This document shows positions 13,020 through 25,478 of a stretch of DNA of 64,000 bases, one piece after another. The notes under the pieces are model-generated. The model had not been told where the DNA came from. It did no database searches and worked only from the letters and a program-made list of their open reading frames with translations. The stretch is from contig NC_063188.1 in the NCBI RefSeq assembly GCF_023159225.1, forward strand, positions 31,245,626 through 31,309,625. The letters are read 5' to 3'. The position numbers and the translations under genes are program-made. The stretch is from Perognathus longimembris pacificus (lineage: Eukaryota; Chordata; Mammalia; Rodentia; Heteromyidae). The stretch's first letter is position 1; each line of letters starts with the position of its first letter.

Positions 13020-13350
13020 CTATTTTTTTTATTTTTTTTATTGTCAAACTGATGTACAGAGAGGTTACAGTTTCATACGTTAGGCATTGGATACATTTCT
13101 TGTACTGTTTGTTACCTCCTCCCTCATTCCCCCCTCCCTGCTCCCCCTTTCCTTTTCCCCCCATGAGTTGTTCAGTTCATTTACACCAAACAGTTTTGCA
13201 AGTATTGCTTTTGTATTTGTCTGTCTTTTTTACCCCGTGTCTCTCGATTTTGGTATTCCCTTTCAGTTTCCTAGTTCTAATACCAGTATAGACGGTTTCC
13301 AATATGCTCAGATAAGATTACAGAGATAGTGCAGGTACACCACAAGAAGG
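13020..13350 (-). repeat. Young-type L1 3' end
   Basis: Minus orientation: TTATTGTCAAACTGATGTAC AGAGAGGTTACAG at the 3' end, CCTCCTCCCTCATTCCCCCC tract (reverse complement of the L1 G-rich region), then GATAAGATTACAGAGATAGT. The same module recurs at 23358, 46770, 55560 and 60640. Confidence 0.8.
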
Positions 13351-13401
13351 GTATACAATTTATGTCTCTTAAATAGTTGGAATTGCAGACATGAAGCCCC
13401 T

Positions 13402-13632
13402 TGTCTGACTTATTTCTTTTTTTGGCCAGTCCTGGGCCTTGGACTCAGGGCCCGAGCACTGTCCCTGGCTTCTTCCCGCTCAAGGCTAGCACTCTGCCAC
13501 TTGAGCCACAGCGCCGCTTCTGGCCGTTTTCTGTATATGTGGTGCTGGGGAATCGAACCTAGGGCCTCGTGTATCCGAGGCAGGCACTCTTGCCACTAGG
13601 CTATATCCCCAGCCCTGTCTGACTTATTTCTT
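13402..13632 (-). repeat. ID-dimer SINE with 17 bp target duplication
   Basis: The SINE body at about 13419-13615 is flanked by identical copies of TGTCTGACTTATTTCTT at 13402-13418 and 13616-13632. The perfect duplication shows a fairly recent retroposition. Confidence 0.95.
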
Positions 13633-13729
13633 GAGATGAAGGGAGTGCTTATTTATGCCCAGGTGGGCTGCAAACTTCAGTTTTCCTGCCACATACTCTT
13701 TGCCTCATTGATTTCATGGTCACTAAAGA

Positions 13730-13785
13730 AAAGAAGGAAGAAAGAAAGGGAAGGAGAGAGGGAAGATGGGAAAGAAAGGTAAAAA
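13730..13785. repeat. Purine-rich low-complexity tract
   Basis: GAAGGAAGAAAGAAAGGGAAGG type sequence, imperfect, next to a decayed SINE fragment. Confidence 0.7.
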
Positions 13786-13789
13786 AGTA

Positions 13790-13866
13790 TTTCTCTTATT
13801 GGCAATACTGTGATTTGAACTTAGAACTCTATGCTTGCTAGATAGGTGCTCTATCACTGGAGTCTG
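13790..13866 (-). repeat. Degenerate tRNA-derived SINE fragment
   Basis: GGCAATACTGTGATTTGAAC ... TGCTCTATCACTGGAGTC resembles the element at 12869-12960, in the same orientation. Confidence 0.5.
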
Positions 13867-13925
13867 ATAACTTTTTCTTTTTTGAGTCTGATAACTTTTA
13901 AATGACACTTGGTACTTCTATGTTA

Positions 13926-14815
<890 letters not shown>

Positions 14816-15159
14816 CTATTGAATGAGAAAAAAGATCTAATTATATCATAATTTTCCTTGCTACACAGATTTTGAGAAAAGATGTCATTTTAGGTTGCCA
14901 ACTGAAATAGATTAGTAAATGCTTTAACACCAGCTAACATAATATATATATACCAGTGATTTTCATTAGACTTATACATTTGATGGCTCCCATGTCAGAC
15001 TAAGCTGTGGAGAGTGAAGATGTGATACATAGTGTAGTTATTACTACAGTGAAATTAACCAATCAATATAATCATCCTTTGGCCTCATTATCTTGAGGAC
15101 AAAGACTGTTTCAAATAAATGTTGGAAGAAGCACTGTACATGAAGTACTATTTGATTCA

Positions 15160-15223
15160 TTAGGTCTGAAATGAGATGCAAGAATGTGCTTTTAGGTCTG
15201 AAATGAGATGCAAGAATGTGCTT
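15160..15223. repeat. 32 bp perfect tandem duplication
   Basis: Two identical 32 bp units, 15160-15191 and 15192-15223, each beginning TTAGGTCTGAAATGAGATGC. Intronic. Confidence 0.95.
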
Positions 15224-16368
<1,145 letters not shown>

Positions 16369-16450
16369 TTAGGGCTAAAAATTGATGAATATTCTTCAGG
16401 TCTCCATTCTGTTAGAAGTCAACTGTGAAAAGAATGATGCCTATTATCTT

Positions 16451-16676
16451 TTTTTTATGGTCCTGGGGCTTGAATTCAAAGCCTGGGTGCTGTCCCTGAG
16501 CTTCTCACGCTAGAGCTCTACCACTTAAGCCACAGTACAACTTCTAGCATTTTCAGAGTAGTTTATTGGATATGTGTCTCACAGACTTTCCTGCCCAAAC
16601 TGGCTTCAAACTGTAGTTCTCAGATCTCATCCTCCTGAGTAGCTAGGATTACAGGTATGAGTCACTGGCACCTAGC
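16451..16676 (-). repeat. B1-ID chimeric SINE
   Basis: Minus orientation: GGTCCTGGGGCTTGAATTCA, TACCACTTAAGCCACAGTAC, CTGAGTAGCTAGGATTACAG, GTATGAGTCACTGGCACC. Confidence 0.85.
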
Positions 16677-16959
16677 TACATCTATTACCTTTAAGAAATA
16701 CACTCCAAGCAATGAAGTATGGAGACCACAGGTCAGAACCCTACCATTCAGGCAAAGAGCATAGATTATTCAAATCACCTGGGATCATCTGAAGGCAAAT
16801 CAGCAGTACTATTAGATTTCCTTGGTGCCCAATCAACAATAGAAATGAAATGTAGGGGACAGAATAATCTCCAATGAGGCCAATCTACCTTTATTCACAT
16901 CACTATGAAGCAAGAGTTTCTATCCACTCCTGCTTATAATGTCCCTACAATCCCTCTCA

Positions 16960-17145
16960 GAAGCATGCTAAAAAAGAAAATTCTCTAGCTTCATTTCATT
17001 AATCATGAAAAGAAGCCTAAGAATTTGCATTTTTACAAGTGGAAAAGTAATTTTTACCAATAAAAATGTGACATGAATCAAGGTCACTCTGCTGCAGATG
17101 AACCCTAAAGAACATGCTAGGAAACACTGACTTATTTGCTATATG
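16960..17145. repeat. MER5-like DNA-transposon relic
   Basis: AAGAATTTGCATTTTTACAAG and GATGAACCCTAAAGAACATG with TAGGAAACACTGACT resemble the internal and terminal text of MER5-type hAT relics. Degenerate and tentative. Confidence 0.35.
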
Positions 17146-17207
17146 TAGGGGGGAGATTCCAATAAGATAACTCCTTCAAGCAACTTATTTGCAGTTTAAC
17201 AAAATGA

Positions 17208-17460
17208 ACAGCAAGAAGCTGGAACATGAACATGTGTTCAGGAGGGGAAGGTCAAGGTGAGGCGGTAGATGAAAGGAGACAGGAAGAGGGTGGCAAATTC
17301 AGTCATAATATTCGATGTGACAATGGAACCAAGTAACTTGTAGAGATGGTGGGGTTGGAGGAGAATGAAGACATGGGGGAGAATGAAGGAAGAGGATCAC
17401 ATTGATCGGGTTGCATTGCACTAAAACCCTAACATATTGAAATGAAACCCTCTTGAACAG
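17208..17460 (+). repeat. L1 3'UTR-like tract, upstream copy
   Basis: G-rich text with GGTCAAGGTGAGGCGGTAG, GCAAATTCAGTCATAATATTC and GATCACATTGATCGGGTTGC ATTGCAC. It clearly resembles 19340-19570 and more weakly 18935-19145. The three copies surround the nested plus-strand gene. Confidence 0.5.
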
Positions 17461-17561
17461 ACATAACCCTCCCCTTCCAGAATCTTCTCTCTCCTTCCTC
17501 TCTAAATACCCCATCTCCACAGGAGATGTATTGTGATGTATTAGCCCCTCCACGGTCAGGG

Positions 17562-17638
17562 ATTGGCTGGCTGGGAGTGACTTTCTGACTTAACAATCAC
17601 TAAGGGTGGGGCTAAGTTGTCCTGAGGGGTATATATTT
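17562..17638 (+). promoter_or_regulatory. Core promoter of nested gene
   Basis: Inverted CCAAT box (GATTGGC, 17561-17567), a GC/CACC-type box (GGGTGGGGC, 17604-17612) and a strong TATA box (TATATATTT, 17630-17638). By the usual 25-30 bp spacing transcription would start near 17660-17668, leaving a 5' leader of about 20-27 nt before the ATG at 17687. The close, ordered set suggests a real TATA-driven promoter. Confidence 0.6.
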
Positions 17639-17686
17639 GAGTGTCTTGAGGCCTGGAGGTCAGACCGCTGCAGGCTACAAACAAGG

Positions 17687-17827
17687 ATGGCGATGATCAC
17701 ACGCAGCAAGGCTGCTGCTATGGCGGCGGCTGATGCCCGTGAGGGGACCTCATTCGAGCGAGGACGATCCACCAAACGTGGGAGAAACCAAAGGAAGAGT
17801 GTTTCTCGACGTGGGTGTAAAGGAAAG
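17687..17827 (+). CDS. Nested basic-protein gene, exon 1
   Basis: 47 codons from an ATG in strong Kozak context (A at -3, G at +4), lying about 50 nt after the TATA box. It encodes MAMITRSKAAAMAAADAREG, TSFERGRSTKRGRNQRKS and VSRRGCKGK: Arg/Lys/Ser-rich and strongly basic, as in small nuclear or perinuclear spermatid proteins. The donor AAG|GTGAGG is near consensus and in phase 0. If the intron were retained, the frame would stop 3 codons later at 17834-17836. The gene sits on the strand opposite PAK3 in the intron 16340-20282. Family not recognised with certainty; an X-linked spermatid gene such as the rodent CYPT family is the best guess. Confidence 0.65.
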
Positions 17828-18013
17828 GTGAGGTGATCCACAAAAGATCCTCCCTTTATACCCTTTCAGTTCTTCCCCATGATCCTCCCTGGCTTCCTCT
17901 GGCAGAAAATGCTCCCAGCCCTCACTCCTTCCTGTAGATTCCCACTTCCCATCTTCCCTCCACCCTCTCCTTTCCATCAATACGTTTCTAAGAACTTCCA
18001 GTTGTCCTTCCAG
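17828..18013 (+). other. Intron of nested gene
   Basis: 186 bp with donor GTGAGG, long pyrimidine-rich stretches (CCCTCCACCCTCTCCTTTCC) and acceptor TTGTCCTTCCAG. The presence of a real intron with good splice sites argues against a processed retrocopy. Confidence 0.65.
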
Positions 18014-18391
18014 GTCCAGAAAACTGAAGTAGTGAGGGGTCTCAGGCGCCGCGGACGGTGTGGGAAGTGGAGAGTAATTGTCACCACCAGACCTGCTTCA
18101 CCCCCACCGGAGGAGGAGGCGATAGCACCAGCCCCAGCATCAGCCTCAGCCCCAGCTCCAGCATCAGCCCCAGCCCCAGCCCCAGCTCCAGCTCCAGCAT
18201 CAGCCCCAGCACCAGCCCCAGACCCAGCACCAACGGGTAGGCGCCTTCCTGTTAAACGCCTTCCTAATAAGCGCCTGCACCAACGTGAGCCAGCAAATGA
18301 CCACATCAAGAGAGGTCCACCATCTTTAGTGACCATGTCGGTGGCTAGTAACATGAAAGCCAGGGCAGGGACATCCTGCAAGACAATCTGA
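18014..18391 (+). CDS. Nested basic-protein gene, exon 2
   Basis: 125 codons plus TGA, in frame with exon 1 (total 172 residues). It starts VQKTEVVRGLRRRGRCGKWR, continues to an acidic spacer PPPEEEA, then about 35 residues of alternating Ala-Pro with periodic Ser (coding repeat 18124-18230), then a basic tail with a degenerate RRLPVKRLPNKRL repeat, ending ARAGTSCKTI. There are three cysteines in all, one per region. No internal stop or frameshift. The unspliced frame extends back to 17879 inside the intron, but the splice junction explains it better. Function unknown; the composition suggests a DNA-binding or sperm-head protein (inference). Confidence 0.65.
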   Translation, partial: VQKTEVVRGLRRRGRCGKWRVIVTTRPASPPPEEEAIAPAPASASAPAPASAPAPAPAPAPASAPAPAPDPAPTGRRLPVKRLPNKRLHQREPANDHIKRGPPSLVTMSVASNMKARAGTSCKTI

Positions 18392-18474
18392 GGGGTCACT
18401 GGGACCCTCCCTGCTGGCGAGTGGTCCATGATATTCCCTGTGCGCGTGAATCCAACGTGACACAGGATGATGAA

Positions 18475-18480
18475 AATAAA
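18475..18480 (+). terminator. Poly(A) signal of nested gene
   Basis: AATAAA 84 nt after the stop codon, in GATGATGAAAATAAAATG, followed within 40-70 nt by GT-rich sequence (TATGTGTTTCTATGTGGTGTG), as expected for a functional cleavage site near 18500. Confidence 0.6.
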
Positions 18481-18716
18481 ATGAATCATCATGATGATGA
18501 GATATGTGTTTCTATGTGGTGTGTGATGGTGGAGAGGGAAAGAAAGGGGAGAAGTGAGTGTGTGGGAGAGGAGGGAGGTGAATCTCTGGGGGTGACTGTC
18601 CAATTGAAAAGTGCACAGTAAACTAGACATGGAGAAATAGGACCCATGGGAGGTATGGGTAGTGAGAGGGAAAGAAGACAACTTTCTCCCTTAGCATTTT
18701 TCCCCATAGGAGAAGG

Positions 18717-18721
<5 letters not shown>

Positions 18722-18774
<53 letters not shown>
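18722..18774. repeat. (GT)n microsatellite
   Basis: 26 uninterrupted GT units. Confidence 0.97.
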
Positions 18775-18775
<1 letters not shown>

Positions 18776-18934
18776 ATGTAGGGAGAAAGACCCAGGAGAG
18801 CAGAGCTGTTAAGAGGTGTGTTGGTAGCATCCTTCCCCAAACTCGGGAAAATCTAATTAAAATACTGTATATGAGTGTGAAATACAACTGTGAACCCCTT
18901 TAACGATTTACCATACATAAAGATGAAACATGCC

Positions 18935-19145
18935 CTACCTGGGTTGTGGGTACCAGTGCAAAACCAGAAGATGAACAGAAGGGGTAAAGGAGAGTGACTG
19001 ATCTGAATACTTTATGTACATATGTGAAAATGGAATGATGAAACGGTGAGATTGGTTTGGGTAGGGGTGAGGGGATGAGGGCTGAAGGAGAGGGACACAG
19101 GGGATGATCCTAATCAAGGTGCACTGGCTGCATACATGAACATGT
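18935..19145 (+). repeat. L1 3'UTR-like tract, middle copy
   Basis: GGGTAGGGGTGAGGGGATGA and GATCCTAATCAAGGTGCACT with CATACATGAACATG. Diverged relative of the tracts at 17208-17460 and 19340-19570. Confidence 0.4.
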
Positions 19146-19339
19146 CACAATGAGCAGCAAATGTTCTGTGTATGGTGGCAGCATGTTGATAGTATATGAG
19201 GGGAGATGCAGTATATGTGGTGATGGTATCCCTCTAGGAAACAGTGCACAAGGAAATTGATCCAAGGCACCTGCCTCATAGCACTATTTGTTGCAACTAA
19301 CTTAGTGAGGTCAGTGACTAAAGGCTCTAAGAAGGACCA

Positions 19340-19570
19340 AGAATGTTTTGAGGGAGAGGTGAAGGTCAAGGAGAAGAAAGATAGGGGAATGGAGAGGAAA
19401 GATGGGCAAATAAAGTCCTAATATTCAACCATGGAACTTAAAGGTATGGGTGAGGTTGGGAGAGATGGGAGAGAATGATGGATGGGCAACAATGATCAAG
19501 ATGCATTGTACTCATAAGCTGACATGTTTAATTAAAGCTTCTTTTTACAAATACTTAAAGATAATAAAAA
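19340..19570 (+). repeat. L1 3'UTR-like tract, downstream copy
   Basis: GGTCAAGGAGAAGAAAGATAG, GCAAATAAAGTCCTAATATTC and AATGATCAAGATGCATTGTA then an A-rich end with AATAAAAACACG. It matches 17208-17460 in direct orientation. Confidence 0.55.
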
Positions 19571-20416
<846 letters not shown>

Positions 20417-20605
20417 TTAAAAAGACTTATAATTATTACAATAACCACAAGTAAATTTGGGGGAGATGAAAGGAGACATACATAAACTGTTTCTGATCAT
20501 AAAAGTCTTTCTCTGCACTCCAATGCCCTTTTCTGGGGGTAATCATCAGTTGCTTTGGACAAAAATAAATGAAATTCTCATCTCAACTCAGTGCTACCCA
20601 CTTTT

Positions 20606-20879
20606 AAAAGACATGGATACCAGCCAGGCACCCATGGCTCACGCCTATAATCTTAGCTACTCAGGAGGCTGAAATGTGAAGGTCACAATTTGAAGCCAGC
20701 CCAGATATAAAAGTCCATAAGATTCATCATCTTCAGTTATCTACTAAAAAGCCAGAAGTGCAGCTTTGGCTCAACTGGTAGAATGCTCGCCTTGAGTAAA
20801 AAAGCTCAGAGATAGCACCCAGGTCCTGAGTTCAAGCCCCAGTACCATACAAAAACAAACAAAATAAAAGACATGGATA
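20606..20879 (+). repeat. B1-ID chimeric SINE with target duplication
   Basis: Body about 20620-20865: GGCTCACGCCTATAATCTTA GCTACTCAGGAGGC, then an ID-like half and ACAAAAACAAACAAAATA tail. Flanked by AAAAGACATGGATA at 20606-20619 and 20866-20879. Confidence 0.9.
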
Positions 20880-20945
20880 TCATCAAAAGAAACCCAACAG
20901 ATATAAAATAAAGGTGAAGAATAAGGATTGAATGGTACCATTTAC

Positions 20946-20994
20946 CTCTTGTCCTGTTGCAATATCTAGTGCTGTGTACACAGTACCTGATGCC
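20946..20994 (-). CDS. PAK3: PAK3 exon: glycine loop, second half
   Basis: 49 nt, completes Gly then 16 codons: ASGTVYTALDIATGQE. Acceptor CTTTGCAG|G, donor GAG|GTAAATG. It supplies the third Gly of the GxGxxG loop and beta2. It follows an 18 kb intron that cuts the loop at GQG|ASG. Confidence 0.97.
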
Positions 20995-22029
20995 CTGCAA
21001 AGTTGAAAATAGCCAAATGAGTAAGCAACCACTATGTTTCCTTTGCAAGAAAATGTAATTATTTTCAGGATAGGAATATTTAGCAAAGTTGGCATTAAAG
21101 GATGAAATAAAACAGGATGAATCTTTAAAATCATTATTGTGGTGAAAATATACAGTATGTACATTCTTGACAAATTTCCAAGTGCACAATGCTAGAATAC
21201 TTTATAGATTAATTGCTCCTGAACCAATCACAGCTCACTCTTTGTACTGGCCTAGGAACTCCAGTCAGACCTTCTAGTACCAATTCCTGCAACTGTACTA
21301 AGTACAGTGGTCTTCCTGTTTTTAGGAAACCTTTGAAATAGCCTCAGTTTTCCTTGGATTTTATAAGAACTAACATCAAAGGCCTTTGATTAAACTGAAG
21401 AATAGTTTAGGAAAGTTCACATGTAGCATAGGGGTATAGAGTGGATGTTTTCCATTTATTTTGAATTCTTAAAAATATCTTAACTCATTCAATGCTGTGT
21501 CAGTATTCTAGCTACACATACCAATAATAATGTGGTTTAACTATGGAATTATTGGTTTTTTATTTTTGCTAAATTTCTCAAGTACCTCTGTGAGATATTA
21601 CTCTAGCATCTGAAAATCTATCATCCCTTAAGTCCTAGTAGTACTTACACTTCCATTCTAAGTTTAATTACAATATACTTGCTTTGAAAATAGAAATGGT
21701 AGAATGCAGCTGAATTTTCATTAACTTCCAGTAACTTGAACCTCCACTCTTTCCCCTAATCCTCACTTTCAAGGAAAATAAAATAAAATTTTATTTGTGG
21801 TTGGTAAATGAATTAGAAATCAGTCTTGTTATTTATGAGGCTTTGTAATTCTTCAAACATGTACACTTTCTGGTAACTGTTTCTCCCTTAATCTCTACAT
21901 ATTTCTTGATGACTTGTTTTTTAGGTTTAGAATTCTTATGTCAGCCATTTCCTTGTTATTCTTGTTCTTGATGAGCCAAAACATTGCTCACAGTCTTAGG
22001 AAGTTCTTATTGCCTACTTCCAGGATATG
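20995..22029. other. PAK3 intron, nothing recognised
   Basis: Repeat-poor AT-rich intron sequence. Confidence 0.5.
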
Positions 22030-22035
22030 AAATGA

Positions 22036-22066
22036 ATAATATATATATATTATATATATATATATG
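22036..22066. repeat. (TA)n microsatellite
   Basis: AATAATATATATATATTATATATATATATATGG, self-complementary. Confidence 0.9.
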
Positions 22067-22074
22067 GAATATCT

Positions 22075-22210
22075 GTCGTACCATCAACAAGCTGTATAAC
22101 CTTGGACTAGTCATTTCCCCTTACCAAAGTTCCATCCCTCTTGAGGATTAGAGGAAAGAGTGGAGGTTCAGGTTACTGAGAATAACATATAAACATATAA
22201 TGTGAACACA
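22075..22210 (+). repeat. MIR-like SINE relic
   Basis: CTGTATAACCTTGGACTAGTCATTTCCCC resembles the MIR core (GTGTGACCTTGGGCAAGTCA). Degenerate. Confidence 0.5.
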
Positions 22211-22295
22211 CTCAGTACACTCAGTATACTGAGCAACTGGCTAAGAATTTTATAAATGTAAATTTTTATGTTTTACAATCTTTAAAATGTTTCTT

Positions 22296-22522
22296 TAAAT
22301 TTGAATTTCTTTTTTTGGACAGTCCTGGGGCCCCGACCCAGGGCCTGAGCACTGTCCCTGGCTTCTTTTTTTTGCTCAAGGCTAGCACTCTGCCACTTGA
22401 GCCACAGCGCCACTTCTGGCCATTTTCTCTATATGTGGTGCTGGCGAATCGAACCCAGGGCCTCATGTATACGAGGCAAGCACTCTTGCCACTAGGCCAT
22501 ATCCCCAGCCCCTAAATTTGAA
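22296..22522 (-). repeat. ID-dimer SINE with target duplication
   Basis: Body about 22311-22512, flanked by TAAATTTGAA at 22296-22305 and 22513-22522. Inserted in the A-rich end of the L1 fragment that follows. Confidence 0.9.
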
Positions 22523-22745
22523 AATTTTTATCTTTAATTGTAAAAGGAGTTATTGTTTAACAAAGCAGTTTATAAATACAATATATCTCTATCAATGTTA
22601 CTCCTTTCGATGTTTTTACCCATCCTCCCGTCCCTTCCCCACTCTTCTTAATTTTGTAGGATATACACTGGATTCTTCTCTGGATTTTCCCCCTCTTCTC
22701 TTCATTTATCTATATAATGTAGATTTAGTATCCTTATAACATAGT
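22523..22745 (-). repeat. L1 3'UTR fragment
   Basis: Minus orientation: AAAAGGAGTTATTGTTTAAC AAAGCAG ... CTCCCGTCCCTTCCCCAC, the reverse complement of the GATCAAGATGCATTGTA / G-rich 3'UTR type. Confidence 0.6.
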
Positions 22746-22891
22746 TTATGCCCAACAAATATGAAGAATTGACAAACTAACAAAAATATTCTTATGTGAG
22801 CATGAAATTTTACTTAAGACCTCTCCTTTCTGTGAAGAAAATATCTCTTCTTTAAAAGTTTTCATAAAACATTTCCATGTTGAAACAAAGT

Positions 22892-22926
22892 ATATACATA
22901 TATATATATATACATATACGTTCAGA

Positions 22927-22972
<46 letters not shown>
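22892..22972. repeat. (TA)n and (GT)n microsatellites
   Basis: TATATACATATATATATATATAC (22892-22915) and an uninterrupted GT run (about 22929-22970). Confidence 0.95.
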
Positions 22973-22974
<2 letters not shown>

Positions 22975-23306
22975 CATAAAACATCCCTGGCATCAGAAGC
23001 TAGTATATGTTTCATCCTTCTGAGGATAGATTCTTCTAAGTTCAAATGAACAGATTATTTCATTTTTAAATGCCTATATTGTATTTTTCCTATATATTGA
23101 AGCTACTTGCACAACTCCTTCAAATGCAAAATACTGACAGTAACACTAAAATAATAGTGGCTATCTCATGGGACTGAAGATAATTGAATCTGACCATCAT
23201 TACTCTTTGTTGATGCTGTGGTTACTTTCACAAAAGAGGAAGACTAGTTTATTGAACTATTGGTTGGGTCCCTGCAATTTTCCAGCCAGAACATCCCAGC
23301 TAGCAT

Positions 23307-25478
23307 CTGCCTTTCTTTTCTATTTTTTATTTTATTGTTGTTGATTCTGTGGGTTGTATTTTTTTCTTATTTATTGTCAAAGTGATGTACAGAGAGGTTA
23401 CAGTTTCATACGTTAGGCATTGGATACATTTCTTGTACTGTTTGTTACCTCCTCCCTCATTCCTCTCTCCCCTCCCCCCATGAGTTGTTCAGTTGGTTTA
23501 CACCAAATGGTTTTGCAAGTATTGATTTTGTAGTCATTTGCCTTTTTATCCTTTGTCTCTTGATTTTGATATTCCCTTTCACTTTCCTAGTTCTAATACC
23601 AGTATATAGAGTTTCCAATGTACTCAGATAAGATACAGTGATAGTGCGGGTAAAACCACAGGAAAGGGATACAAGAAGATCATCAACAATAGAAGCTATG
23701 GTTTCACATGGCATGTTGAAGGTAATTACAACAGTGATATAACAGTCATTTCCATAACACGGAGTTCATTTCACTTAGCATCATCTTATGCATTCATAAG
23801 GGTATAGCTATTAGGCTCTTGTGATTCTCTGCTGTGGCTAGCCTAAACCTGTGTGCATAATTATTCCCTAGGAGGGAGACCATAGAGTCCATGTTGCTTT
23901 GGGTCTGGCTCACTTCACCTAGTATAATTTTTTCCAAGTCCTTTCATTTCCTTATGAATGGGGCAATGTCATTCTTTCTGATAGAGGCATAAAATTCCAT
24001 TGTGTATATGAACCACATTTTCCTGATCCATTTGTCTACTGAGGGTCATCTGAGTTGGTTCCATATTTTAGCTATGACAAATTGTGCTGCGATGAACATT
24101 GTTGTGCTGGTGGCTTTAGTGTGTTCTTGTTTGTGGTCTTTTGGGTAGATGCCCAAAAGTGGGCCTGCTGGGTCATAGGGGAGTTCTATGCTTAGCCTTC
24201 TGAGGAATCTCCATAACGCTTTCCAGAGTGGCTGAACCAGTTTACATTCCCACCAACAATGAAGTAGGGTTCCCTTTTGGCCACATCCCCTCCAACATTT
24301 ATTATTGTTAGTTTTCTTGATATAGGACATTCTTACTGGGGTGAGGTGGAATCTCAATGTTGTTTTGATTTGCATTTCTTTTATGGCCAGTGATGTAGGG
24401 CACTTTTTCATATGTCTCTTGGCCATTCTCATTTCCTCATCAGAGAAGTCTCTTTTTAAGTCTTTAGCTCACTTGTTGAGGGGGCTGTTGGTTCTTTGCT
24501 GTTTTGTTTTGGAGGAATGTAATTTTTTTAGTTCTGCATATATGGCCTTTCTATATGCTAATGACCCAAAGACCGAGGCTGAAATCAGGAAAGCAACTCC
24601 GTTTTCAATAGCCTCAAAAAACATAAAATACCTAGGAATAACCGTAACCAAAGAAGTGAAAGACCTCTATGATGAGAACTTCAAAAACATGAAAAATGAA
24701 ATTAAGGCAGAACTAAGGAAATGGAAAAACCTCCCATGTTCCTGGATTGGGAGGATTAATATAGTCAAAATGGCAATATTGCCAAAGGCTATCTACAAAT
24801 TCAATGCAATACCCATTAATATCCCAACACCATTTTTTAATGAAATAGACGAAGCAATCCAGAAATTCATAGGGAACAATAAAATACCATGAATATCAAA
24901 AACAAGCTGAAGCAGAAAGAACAGTGCTGGAGGAATTACAAGACCAAACTTCAAGCTGTATTATAAAGCTATAGTAATAAAAACAGCTTGGTATTGGCAC
25001 CGGAACAGGCCTGAAGAACAATGGAACAGAATTGAAGACCCAGAAATGAACCCACAGAACTCTGCCTAATTAATCTTTGATAAAGGAGCTAAAAAATATA
25101 GGATGGAAGAAAGATAGCTTCTTTAACAAATGGTGCTGGCAAAACTGGTTCAACAAACTAAAACTAGATCCTCATATATCATCCTGCACCAAAATCAATT
25201 CCAAATGGATCAAAGCCCTTGAAATTAAAACAGATCCTGAAAACACTAAAAGAAGGAGTAGGAGAAACACTTGGACTCCTTGGCACAGGACGGAACATCC
25301 TTAACAAAGACCCAGAAATGCTACAAATCAAAGAAAGGTTGAACAAATGGGAATGCATCAAACTGCGGGGCTTCTGCAGGGCAAACAGAAAGCCCACAGA
25401 TTGGGAAAAGATCTTTACTGGCCATACAATGGACAAAGGCCTCATATCTAAAATATATGCAGAACTGCCTTTATTTTC
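23307..25478 (-). mobile_element. 5'-truncated, 5'-inverted L1 (twin priming)
   Basis: Left part (about 23358-24545, minus strand) holds the L1 3' end and the C-terminal part of ORF2 from [11 protein letters not shown] through [31 protein letters not shown] and [11 protein letters not shown]. Right part (about 24546-25464, plus strand) holds the preceding ORF2 section from [15 protein letters not shown] to DKGLISKIYAEL. The two halves meet at the same ORF2 point and share ATATATGCAGAACT. Probable target duplication: CTGCCTTTCTTTTC at 23307-23320 and CTGCCTTTATTTTC at 25465-25478 (13 of 14 match). Stops and frameshifts make it dead. Confidence 0.85.

Noticed and set aside
17606..17836. Longer plus-strand frame starting at 17606
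   Set aside because: Its start lies upstream of the TATA box and would not be in the transcript. The ATG at 17687 has the better context.
17879..18013. N-terminal extension of exon 2 from an ATG at 17879
   Set aside because: It lies within the intron, is pyrimidine-tract sequence, and exon 1 joins in frame at 18014.
17977..18681. 234-codon open frame on the minus strand opposite the nested gene
   Set aside because: It is the antisense shadow of the Ala-Pro repeat (Gly-Ala on the other strand), with no promoter or splice support, and it crosses the plus-strand poly(A) signal.
22266..22515. Open frames in ID-dimer SINEs (also at 26112, 31247, 35713, 37342)
   Set aside because: The same peptide recurs at every SINE copy; it is the translation of the repeat, not a gene.
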